This document shows, piece after piece, positions 28,761 to 34,723 of a stretch of 34,723 nt of DNA. Both the position numbers and the translations under genes were made by a program. The notes under the pieces were generated by a model, which was given only the letters and a program-made list of their open reading frames with translations, had not been told where the DNA came from and made no database searches. The DNA is from Aquabacterium sp. (GTDB taxonomy: Bacteria; Pseudomonadota; Gammaproteobacteria; Burkholderiales; Burkholderiaceae_C), in NCBI GenBank assembly GCA_004322345.1, contig SCTQ01000406.1:1-34723 (forward strand). The letters run 5' to 3'. Position 1 is the first letter of the stretch. Each line of letters opens with the position of its first letter.

Positions 28761-28820
28761 CGAGGATTCGGCTAGCTGCTGCTTCTACTCATGGGCGCTA
28801 GCCTCTCCATCCGCCGGGCG
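28748..28820 (-). promoter_or_regulatory. Antiterminator pairing of the aromatic attenuator
   Basis: CGCCCGGCGG inside the leader peptide gene (28811-28820) is the exact reverse complement of CCGCCGGGCG (28748-28757), the 5' arm of the terminator. The two structures are mutually exclusive. A further pair, GGCTAGC / GCTAGCC (28797-28803 with 28770-28776), forms a hairpin between them. A ribosome stalled at the aromatic codons (28830-28850) would leave 28811-28820 free and allow antitermination. One that reaches the stop codon at 28785 would cover it and let the terminator form. Confidence 0.75.
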
Positions 28821-28865
28821 GTGCGAGAGCCAAAAGTAGCCAAAGTAGAAGTGCTGCGTATGCAT
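28785..28865 (-). CDS. Aromatic leader peptide of the DAHP synthase attenuator
   Basis: A 26-codon frame starting MHTQHFYFGYFW: residues 6-12 read Phe-Tyr-Phe-Gly-Tyr-Phe-Trp, six aromatic residues in seven codons covering all three end products of the pathway. The rest is not aromatic, and the stop TAG lies 25 bases before the terminator stem. The ribosome binding site is weak (CCAGG close to the ATG). The frame is too short for standard gene finders. It should report charged Phe-, Tyr- and Trp-tRNA levels by ribosome stalling. Confidence 0.82.
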   Translation of the reverse strand: MHTQHFYFGYFWLSHRPADGEASAHE

Positions 28866-28942
28866 GGCCTGGACTCTAGCACGCCGATGCAGACCGCGGC
28901 AGCGCCGCTGCAGCGAAAGGCCCAATAGCTGAACGCCGGCTT

Positions 28943-28960
28943 GCGTGACCAGGGTCACGC
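28943..28960. promoter_or_regulatory. 18-base perfect palindrome upstream of the DAHP synthase leader
   Basis: GCGTGACC-AG-GGTCACGC, 8+8 perfect inverted repeat with a 2-base centre, about 80 bases upstream of the leader peptide. It does not resemble the TyrR or TrpR boxes I know. It may be a regulator site or an upstream stem. Confidence 0.5.
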
Positions 28961-28990
28961 GCAGGTGACTTCGATGCGGGACACGAGACG

Positions 28991-29023
28991 AAAAACGGCC
29001 GGCTTGCAGTGCAGGCCGGCCGT
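28991..29023 (-). terminator. Terminator of the S10 operon after rpsQ
   Basis: ACGGCCGGC / GCCGGCCGT (28995-29003 and 29015-29023) forms a 9-base stem. On the minus strand it is followed by a run of T (AAAAA at 28991-28995 on the plus strand). It lies about 65 bases past rpsQ and ends the ribosomal operon there. Confidence 0.85.
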
Positions 29024-29088
29024 CTTTGTTCAGCAGCGAGGCTGCCGGTTGCCGAGAGCGTCCGGGCGGGACCCTCTCATCGCCGGAT

Positions 29089-29373
29089 TCAGACCGCGCG
29101 GGCCTTTTCCACCAGGCGCGTCACGATCCAAGCCTTGGTCTTGGAGATCGGACGACCTTCCGAGATCTCCACCAGGTCGCCCATGTGGAACTCGTTCTTC
29201 TCGTCATGAGCGTGGTACTTGCGCGAGCGGGCCACGATCTTGCCGTAGAGCTCGTGCTTGACACGCCGCTCGACCAGCACGGTCACGGTCTTGCTGCGCT
29301 TGTCGCTGACGACACGGCCCACCAGGGTGCGCGTGTTCTTCTCAGCCGCTTGGGTTTGCTCTTGAGCGCTCAT
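29089..29373 (-). CDS. rpsQ: 30S ribosomal protein S17
   Basis: Primary 16S rRNA-binding protein of the small subunit. 94 residues; after an Ala/Gln-rich 15-residue lead come [29 protein letters not shown] and the [16 protein letters not shown]-terminus. Its start overlaps the rpmC stop as ATGA. Last gene of the S10 operon here; no rplN follows. Confidence 0.98.
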   Translation of the reverse strand: MSAQEQTQAAEKNTRTLVGRVVSDKRSKTVTVLVERRVKHELYGKIVARSRKYHAHDEKNEFHMGDLVEISEGRPISKTKAWIVTRLVEKARAV

Positions 29374-29573
29374 TTAGCGGCTCCTTGCTTCGTCTTCTCG
29401 GCCAGGATCGTCTTGGCGCGCGCGATGTCGCGACGCGCCGTGCGGATCGTGGTCGTGTTGGTCAACTGCTGCGTGGCCTTCTGCATGCGCAGGCTGAAGT
29501 GGGCCTTCAGCAGCTCGTTGATTTCCTTTTCCAGTGCGCCGGTGTCCTTGGCGCGCAGGTCAGATGCTTTCAT
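29370..29573 (-). CDS. rpmC: 50S ribosomal protein L29
   Basis: 67-residue helical protein at the polypeptide exit tunnel. [31 protein letters not shown] is the typical start (given here in the common L29 pattern of Lys/Leu-rich helices). Overlaps rpsQ by ATGA. Confidence 0.97.
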   Translation of the reverse strand: MKASDLRAKDTGALEKEINELLKAHFSLRMQKATQQLTNTTTIRTARRDIARAKTILAEKTKQGAAK

Positions 29574-29594
29574 CTCTATCTCTCCTGCGCCGGA

Positions 29595-30011
29595 TCAGGC
29601 GCCGATCTGGCGCGAAACGAAGGTCGTGCGCAGCGGCAGCTTGGCCGAGGCCAGCTGGAACGCTTCGCGTGCGAGGGCTTCGGGCACGCCGTGGATCTCG
29701 TACAGCACCTTGCCGGGCTGAATCTCGGCCACGTAGTACTCCGGGTTGCCCTTGCCGTTACCCATGCGAACTTCGGCAGGCTTCTTGGAGATGGGCTTGT
29801 CCGGGAAGATGCGGATCCAGATACGGCCACCGCGCTTGACGTGGCGCGAGATGGCGCGACGAGCGGCTTCGATCTGGCGGGCCGTGATGCGGCCGCGTTC
29901 CGTGGCCTTCAGGCCGAATTCGCCGAACGACACAGCGGTGCCGCGGGTGGCGATACCGGTGTTGCGGCCCTTCTGTTCCTTGCGGAACTTGCGGCGGGCG
30001 GGTTGCAACAT
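29595..30011 (-). CDS. rplP: 50S ribosomal protein L16
   Basis: 138 residues, normal length, near the peptidyl-transferase centre and A-site tRNA. Typical segments are [35 protein letters not shown] and [19 protein letters not shown]. Two bases separate it from the rpsC stop. Confidence 0.98.
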   Translation of the reverse strand: MLQPARRKFRKEQKGRNTGIATRGTAVSFGEFGLKATERGRITARQIEAARRAISRHVKRGGRIWIRIFPDKPISKKPAEVRMGNGKGNPEYYVAEIQPGKVLYEIHGVPEALAREAFQLASAKLPLRTTFVSRQIGA

Positions 30012-30013
30012 GC

Positions 30014-30901
30014 TTATTCTCCTTTCGCTTCGCCGGCCGGGGCGGCCTTGCGAACGCGCTTGACCGCAGGGGTCTTCGGCGCGTCAGCAGGAGCTGCAGC
30101 AGCTTCGGCGGGCTTGTCGCTGCCATCGGACGGTGCGCCTTCGGCGCGCGGGCCGCGCGGGCCGCCACGAGGCGGACGGCGATCACCGCTCGGGCGGTCG
30201 CTGCGCGGGCCGCGGCGGTTGCGGCGGTCGTCTTCAGGACGTTCTTCGGTCTTGGCCAGCGGCGCTTCGCCACGGCCCAGGTAGTCGCCCTTGTAGACCC
30301 ACACCTTGACGCCGATGACGCCGTAGGTGGTCTTGGCCTCGGAGAAGCCGTAGTCGATGTCGGCACGCAGGGTGTGCAGGGGCACACGGCCTTCGCGATA
30401 CCACTCGGTACGGGCGATTTCGATGCCGTTCAGACGGCCCGACGACATGATCTTGATGCCCTGGGCGCCCAGGCGCATCGCGTTCTGCATCGCGCGCTTC
30501 ATGGCGCGACGGAACATGATGCGCTTCTCGAGCTGCTGGGTGATCGAGTCCGAGATCAGCTGGGCATCGATTTCGGGCTTGCGCACTTCCTCGATGTTGA
30601 CCGCGACGGGCACGCCCAGGCGGCGGGCCAGCTCGGCCTTCAGGTTCTCGATGTCCTCGCCCTTCTTGCCGATCACCACGCCCGGACGTGCCGAGAAGAT
30701 GGTGATGCGGGCGTTCTTGGCGGGGCGCTCGATCAGGATGCGCGAGACCGCGGCATTCTTCAGGCGCTTCTTCAGGTACTCACGAACCTGCAGATCCTCA
30801 GCCAGCATGCCGGCGAACTGGCCGCGGTTGGCATACCAGCGCGAAGCCCAGTTGCGGGTGACGGCCAGACGGAAGCCGGTCGGATGGATTTTCTGTCCCA
30901 T
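30014..30901 (-). CDS. rpsC: 30S ribosomal protein S3 with long C-terminal extension
   Basis: Mature-chain S3 core (residues 1 to about 217) with the KH-type motif VIGKKGED (76-83) and [17 protein letters not shown]. It is followed by about 75 residues of low-complexity Arg/Pro/Gly/Ala sequence ([20 protein letters not shown] and onward), giving 295 residues against 233 in E. coli. The tail is disordered-looking and basic, then Ala-rich. Such tails occur in related Burkholderiales. The frame is intact and ends 2 bases before rplP. Confidence 0.97.
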   Translation of the reverse strand: MGQKIHPTGFRLAVTRNWASRWYANRGQFAGMLAEDLQVREYLKKRLKNAAVSRILIERPAKNARITIFSARPGVVIGKKGEDIENLKAELARRLGVPVAVNIEEVRKPEIDAQLISDSITQQLEKRIMFRRAMKRAMQNAMRLGAQGIKIMSSGRLNGIEIARTEWYREGRVPLHTLRADIDYGFSEAKTTYGVIGVKVWVYKGDYLGRGEAPLAKTEERPEDDRRNRRGPRSDRPSGDRRPPRGGPRGPRAEGAPSDGSDKPAEAAAAPADAPKTPAVKRVRKAAPAGEAKGE

Positions 30902-30917
30902 GGTCTTCTCTCTCGCC

Positions 30918-31247
30918 TCAGTTGCCCACGGTCACGTAGATGTGAGCGGTCGGCTTGCTGATGCGGTTGCCGCGGCCCTTGGCGCGCGCGGTGAAACGCT
31001 TCAGCGTGGCGCCCTGCTCCACGTAGATTTCCTTGACCTTGAGCTCGTCGATGTCGGCGCCGTCGTTGTGCTCGGCGTTGGCGATCGCGGACTCCAGGGC
31101 CTTCTTGATGATCCCGGCGGCCTTCTTCTGCGTGAAGGTCAGGATGTTCAGAGCCTGGTCCACCTTCTTGCCGCGGATCAGGTCTGCAACCAGACGGCCC
31201 TTGTCGGCCGAGAGGCGCACGCCGCGAACGATTGCTTTCGTTTCCAT
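30918..31247 (-). CDS. rplV: 50S ribosomal protein L22
   Basis: 109 residues; its extended loop lines the exit tunnel. Contains [29 protein letters not shown] and the loop [20 protein letters not shown]. Sixteen bases precede rpsC. Confidence 0.98.
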   Translation of the reverse strand: METKAIVRGVRLSADKGRLVADLIRGKKVDQALNILTFTQKKAAGIIKKALESAIANAEHNDGADIDELKVKEIYVEQGATLKRFTARAKGRGNRISKPTAHIYVTVGN

Positions 31248-31259
31248 CGTCGGTGCTCC

Positions 31260-31535
31260 TTACTTCTTGGCCTTCTTGTCCGCCGGGTGACCCTTGAACG
31301 TACGGGTCAGGGCGAACTCGCCGAGCTTGTGGCCGACCATCTGGTCCGTCACGTACACGGGCACGTGCTGCTTGCCGTTGTGCACGGCGATCGTCAGACC
31401 GATGAAATCGGGCAGGATCGTCGAACGGCGAGACCAGGTCTTGATCGGCTTCTTGTCCTTGATGGCGACGGCCTTCTCGGCCTTGGCCAGCAGGTGGTGA
31501 TCCACGAAGGGACCCTTTTTCAGTGAACGAGCCAT
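31260..31535 (-). CDS. rpsS: 30S ribosomal protein S19
   Basis: 91 residues with [36 protein letters not shown] and [17 protein letters not shown], all typical. Located in the head of the small subunit, where it contacts S13. Confidence 0.98.
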   Translation of the reverse strand: MARSLKKGPFVDHHLLAKAEKAVAIKDKKPIKTWSRRSTILPDFIGLTIAVHNGKQHVPVYVTDQMVGHKLGEFALTRTFKGHPADKKAKK

Positions 31536-31547
31536 GAGCTTGCCCTC

Positions 31548-32372
31548 TTACTTCTTGCGACGCGAGACGATGAAGGTCTGCGTGCGCTTGTTGTTGCGGG
31601 TCCGGTAGCCCTTGGTCATCGTGTTCCACGGAGACACAGGGACCTGGCCTTCGCCGGTACGGCCTTCGCCGCCGCCGTGCGGGTGATCCACAGGGTTCAT
31701 GGCCACGCCGCGGACGGTCGGGCGGATGCCCTTCCAGCGGATCGCACCGGCCTTGCCGTACTGGCGCAGGTTGTGCTCTTCGTTGCTCACTTCGCCGATG
31801 GTGGCGCGGCACTCGATGTGGATCTTGCGGACCTCACCGGAGCGCAGTCGGACCTGGGCGTAGGTGCCTTCGCGGGCCATCAGCGTGACGGCAGCGCCGG
31901 CGGAACGCGCAATCTGCGCACCCTTGCCCGGCAGCAGCTCCACGTTGTGGATGATCGAACCCACGGGGATGTTGCGGATGGGCAGCGTGTTGCCGGCCTT
32001 GATCGGCGCCTCGGAGCCGCTCAGGATGGTGGAACCCACTTCCAGACCACGCGGCGCAATGATGTAGCGACGCTCGCCATCGGCGTACACCACGAGGGCG
32101 ATGTGGGCCGTGCGGTTGGGGTCGTACTCGATGCGCTCGACCTTGGCGGGGATCCCGTCCTTGTTGCGCTTGAAATCGACCACGCGGTAATGGTGCTTGT
32201 GACCACCGCCCTTGTGGCGGATCGTGATGTGGCCGTTGTTGTTGCGGCCGGAGTTCTGCTTCTGCGGCTCGAGCAGCGACTTCTCGGGGCTGCCCTTGTG
32301 CAGATGCTTGTGCACGATCTTCACGACGGCACGGCGGCCGGGCGAAGTCGGTTTGACTTTGACGATAGCCAT
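31548..32372 (-). CDS. rplB: 50S ribosomal protein L2
   Basis: 274 residues, one of the largest and most conserved proteins near the peptidyl-transferase centre. Contains [20 protein letters not shown] and the [14 protein letters not shown] loop with the functionally important His. Its start overlaps the rplW stop by one base (TAATG). Confidence 0.98.
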   Translation of the reverse strand: MAIVKVKPTSPGRRAVVKIVHKHLHKGSPEKSLLEPQKQNSGRNNNGHITIRHKGGGHKHHYRVVDFKRNKDGIPAKVERIEYDPNRTAHIALVVYADGERRYIIAPRGLEVGSTILSGSEAPIKAGNTLPIRNIPVGSIIHNVELLPGKGAQIARSAGAAVTLMAREGTYAQVRLRSGEVRKIHIECRATIGEVSNEEHNLRQYGKAGAIRWKGIRPTVRGVAMNPVDHPHGGGEGRTGEGQVPVSPWNTMTKGYRTRNNKRTQTFIVSRRKK

Positions 32373-32686
32373 TACGCGGCCTCCCCGGAGAAGTTCAGCT
32401 CTTGGCCTTCCTTCAACGAAACGTATGCCTTCTTGACGTGGTCGCGGCGGCCGACGGAGCGGCCGAAGCGCTTGACCTTGCCGGCCTGGTTCAGCACCTG
32501 GACCGACTTGACCTCGACCTTGAACAGCAGTTCGACTGCAGCCTTGATCTCGGGCTTGGTCGCGTCGCGCAGAACCTTGAACACCACCTGGTTGTTCTTT
32601 TCCGCAGCGAACGTCGCCTTCTCGGACACGATGGGGGCGACCAGCACCTGGGCCAGGCGGCCCTCGTTGATCTTCAGAGTGCTCAT
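32372..32686 (-). CDS. rplW: 50S ribosomal protein L23
   Basis: 104 residues, at the exit tunnel where trigger factor and SRP dock. The start is the ATG at 32686 ([11 protein letters not shown]), which overlaps the rplD stop as ATGA; a longer frame upstream is only rplD read in another frame. Contains [20 protein letters not shown] and [16 protein letters not shown]. Confidence 0.98.
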   Translation of the reverse strand: MSTLKINEGRLAQVLVAPIVSEKATFAAEKNNQVVFKVLRDATKPEIKAAVELLFKVEVKSVQVLNQAGKVKRFGRSVGRRDHVKKAYVSLKEGQELNFSGEAA

Positions 32687-33306
32687 GCGAACATCTCCTT
32701 CAGCTTTTCGATCGCGCCCTTGGTCACCAGCACCTTCTTGTAGTGCACCAGCGAGAGCGGATCGGCGTAACGCGGCTCGACGACCAGCACGTTGGCCAGG
32801 TTGCGCGAGGCGAGGAACAGGTTCTCGTCGACCTCGTCGGCGATCACCAGGACGTGGTCCAGGTTCATCGCCTTGAGCTTGGCGGCCAGCGCCTTGGTCT
32901 TGGGCGAATCCACCTTGATGGAGTCGACGACGGCCAGGCGGCCTTCGCGGGCCAGCTGCGAGAAGATCGACACCATGCCGGCGCGATACATCTTCTTGTT
33001 GACCTTCTGCGAGAAGTTCTCGTCCGGGCTGTTCGGGAAGGTGCGACCACCCCCACGCCACAGCGGCGAGGACGTCATACCGGCGCGGGCGCGGCCCGTG
33101 CCCTTTTGACGCCACGGTTTCTTCGTGGAGTGCTTAACCGCTTCGCGATTGAGCTGGGCGCGCGTGCCTTGGCGGGCGTTGGCCTGGTAGGCGACGACGA
33201 CCTGGTGGATCAGCGCCTCGTTGTAGTCGCGACCGAACACGGTGTCGGGAGCGTCGATCTTGGACGCGGCCTGACCCTGTTCATTCAGGAGCTCGAGCTG
33301 TGCCAT
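32683..33306 (-). CDS. rplD: 50S ribosomal protein L4
   Basis: 207 residues; a large-subunit protein and, in enterobacteria, the repressor of its own S10 operon. Contains [33 protein letters not shown] and SPLWRGGG, the loop that reaches the tunnel. Overlaps rplC by TGATG. Whether it regulates the leader upstream of rplC is an open question raised in the findings. Confidence 0.98.
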   Translation of the reverse strand: MAQLELLNEQGQAASKIDAPDTVFGRDYNEALIHQVVVAYQANARQGTRAQLNREAVKHSTKKPWRQKGTGRARAGMTSSPLWRGGGRTFPNSPDENFSQKVNKKMYRAGMVSIFSQLAREGRLAVVDSIKVDSPKTKALAAKLKAMNLDHVLVIADEVDENLFLASRNLANVLVVEPRYADPLSLVHYKKVLVTKGAIEKLKEMFA

Positions 33307-33986
33307 CAGTTGGCTCCTTTCTTCGCCTTGACCTTGACGGCCGGGCGCACGGTCACGAAACCGCCCTTGGAGCCGGGGACGGCGCCACGCACCAGCAGCA
33401 GCTGGCGGGCCTCGTCGACACGCACGACATCCAGGTTCTGGGTGGTGACCGTCTCGTCGCCGAGATGGCCCGACATGCGCTTGCCAGGGAACACACGGCC
33501 CGGATCCTGCGCCATCGAGATCGAGCCCGGCACGTTGTGCGAACGCGAGTTACCGTGGGAGGCGCGCTGCGAACCGAAGTTGTGGCGCTTGATGGTGCCG
33601 GTGAAGCCCTTGCCGATCGAGGTGCCCTGCACGTCGACCAGCTGCCCCGCGGCGAACAAGGTCACGGGCACGACGGCGCCCGGCTTGTACTCGGCGGCCA
33701 CTTCGGCCGGCACGCGGAACTCACGGAGGATTTCACCCGCCTCGACACCCGCCTTGGCGAGGTGCCCGGCTTCGGGCTTGGTGACACGCGAAGCCTTGCG
33801 AGCACCGAAGGTGACTTGCAGGGATGCGTAGCCGTCGGCGTCGACGGTCTTGACCTGGGTGACGCGGTTGTTGGACACGTCGAGCACGGTCACGGGGATG
33901 GCGTCGCCGTCGTCCGTGAAGATGCGCATCATGCCCACCTTGCGTCCCAGCAATCCGAGGCGATAGCCCAGACTAGTGGTCGTCAT
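33306..33986 (-). CDS. rplC: 50S ribosomal protein L3
   Basis: 226 residues, with [39 protein letters not shown] and [23 protein letters not shown] (shown in segments), whose loop reaches the peptidyl-transferase centre. Ribosome binding site GGAGAACGACC. It is separated from rpsJ by 212 bases that contain a promoter and structured leader. Confidence 0.98.
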   Translation of the reverse strand: MTTTSLGYRLGLLGRKVGMMRIFTDDGDAIPVTVLDVSNNRVTQVKTVDADGYASLQVTFGARKASRVTKPEAGHLAKAGVEAGEILREFRVPAEVAAEYKPGAVVPVTLFAAGQLVDVQGTSIGKGFTGTIKRHNFGSQRASHGNSRSHNVPGSISMAQDPGRVFPGKRMSGHLGDETVTTQNLDVVRVDEARQLLLVRGAVPGSKGGFVTVRPAVKVKAKKGAN

Positions 33987-34129
33987 GGTCGTTCTCCAGC
34001 TCCAATGAGGGAGCCTGTTTCACATGCCCGACAACGATTGGTCGGGCTGACTGGTGCCGCAAGAAAGCCGAAGCCTCCCTAAGGCCTGAACGGCCCAGGC
34101 GAAGGAATGCTTGCCTGAGACCGGAAAAG
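33987..34129 (-). promoter_or_regulatory. Structured ~143-base leader of rplC
   Basis: Predicted transcript start near 34129. The leader contains CAGGC...GCCTG, GGCC-GTTCA-GGCC, and a 7-base stem GCCCGAC / GTCGGGC (34026-34047, 8-base loop). AGGGAG can also pair with CTCCCT, which closes the 3' part about 15 bases before the ribosome binding site. Several nested stems before ribosomal protein genes suggest an autoregulatory target, but no known leader family was recognised. Confidence 0.45.
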
Positions 34130-34135
34130 CTGGCG

Positions 34136-34165
34136 ATTATAACCAGACGGCCGCCGCCCCTGCAA
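34136..34165 (-). promoter_or_regulatory. Internal S10-operon promoter upstream of rplC
   Basis: On the minus strand a perfect TATAAT (34136-34141) and TTGCAG (34160-34165) are spaced by 18 bases. The -35 lies in the loop of a large GC-rich inverted repeat, CGGCCGCCGCC / GGCGGCGGCCG (stems at about 34171-34182 and 34148-34158). Confidence 0.72.
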
Positions 34166-34198
34166 GCAGAGGCGGCGGCCGCTGGCAATCGAGCCTGA

Positions 34199-34510
34199 TT
34201 ACTGCAGCTTGATTTCGACGTCCACGCCGGCCGGCAGGTCCAGCTTCATCAGGGCGTCGACGGTCTTGTCCGTCGGGTCGACGATGTCCATCAGGCGCTG
34301 GTGCGTGCGGATCTCGAACTGGTCGCGGCTGGTCTTGTTGACGTGCGGCGAACGCAGGATGTCGAAACGCTGCAGGCGCGTCGGCAGGGGCACGGGGCCC
34401 TTGACGATGGCACCGGTGCGCTTGGCGGTGTCGACGATCTCCAGTGCGGACTGGTCAATCAGCTTGTAGTCGAATGCCTTGAGGCGGATGCGGATCTTCT
34501 GCTTTTGCAT
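34199..34510 (-). CDS. rpsJ: 30S ribosomal protein S10
   Basis: 103 residues; it also serves as NusE in antitermination complexes. Contains [28 protein letters not shown] and [30 protein letters not shown]. The start at 34510 has GAAGGA upstream; the longer frame is not S10-like. Lies 95 bases after tuf and is separated from rplC by 212 bases. Confidence 0.98.
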   Translation of the reverse strand: MQKQKIRIRLKAFDYKLIDQSALEIVDTAKRTGAIVKGPVPLPTRLQRFDILRSPHVNKTSRDQFEIRTHQRLMDIVDPTDKTVDALMKLDLPAGVDVEIKLQ

Positions 34511-34605
34511 GACGGTTCCTTCAAAGAGCGATGCGGCCGTCGCCAGCCGCGGACAGAGGTGGCTGCGCCGCGGCACCGGGCCGCGACGCACAGTCACGCA
34601 AAGGT

Positions 34606-34723
<118 letters not shown>

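Noticed and set aside
28771-28791. A tiny frame ATG AGT AGA AGC AGC AGC TAG in the DAHP synthase leader, as an alternative leader peptide.
   Set aside because: It has no aromatic codons and no ribosome binding site; it overlaps the end of the much better 26-codon aromatic frame.
34148-34182. The large GC-rich inverted repeat after rpsJ as an intrinsic terminator.
   Set aside because: The stem is strong, but no T-run follows (TCTGGTT). It overlaps the -35 of the rplC promoter, so I treat it as part of that promoter region.

Overview
The window is one contiguous piece of a high-GC (roughly 65-70%) betaproteobacterial chromosome, most likely Burkholderiales in the Rubrivivax/Roseateles/Comamonadaceae range. 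This rests on the fur-bamE-dapB and hpf-ptsN-hprK blocks, the S10 ribosomal operon with an unusually long S3 tail, and the overall gene style. No mobile elements, CRISPR arrays, rRNAs or tRNAs were seen.

Layout. 1-4.1 kb: dapB, bamE, fur (divergent), hprK, ptsN and hpf, with a strong ptsN promoter and an hpf terminator. 4.2-15.2 kb: a lipid/acyl-CoA catabolic region. It holds a DUF4442 thioesterase-like gene, a TetR regulator overlapping fadH, and a leftward operon of acyl-CoA dehydrogenase, APH-type kinase, histidine phosphatase-like protein, alpha/beta hydrolase and SDR. Two LysR regulators and a hemerythrin protein close it. The dehydrogenase and kinase overlap by GTGA and resemble the two halves of animal ACAD10/ACAD11, which suggests 4-hydroxyacyl-CoA breakdown through a phosphorylated intermediate. 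15.2-17.5 kb: an unannotated 29-residue membrane peptide overlapping a YbcI-like membrane protein, a secreted protein and a PPK2 kinase.

17.5-26.1 kb: a leftward operon headed by a clear guanidine-I (ykkC) riboswitch: ABC transporter (binding protein, permease, ATPase), two DUF1989 'urea carboxylase-associated' proteins (carboxyguanidine deiminase subunits), a urea/guanidine carboxylase and a VOC protein. It should import guanidine, carboxylate it and deiminate it to allophanate. The allophanate hydrolase that would finish the pathway is not in the window.

26.1-29 kb: corA with a long leader, then a convergent DAHP synthase gene. Upstream of the DAHP synthase lies a transcription attenuator: a 26-codon leader peptide rich in Phe, Tyr and Trp codons, an intrinsic terminator, and a perfect 10-bp alternative pairing that would prevent the terminator. 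29-34.7 kb: tuf (3' end), rpsJ, then rplC-rplD-rplW-rplB-rpsS-rplV-rpsC-rplP-rpmC-rpsQ. A consensus-like promoter and a structured leader sit between rpsJ and rplC, and a terminator follows rpsQ, so the spc operon is not attached.

The strongest candidates for under-described biology are the aromatic attenuator of the DAHP synthase gene, the split ACAD11-like operon, the internal rplC leader, and the 29-residue membrane peptide.
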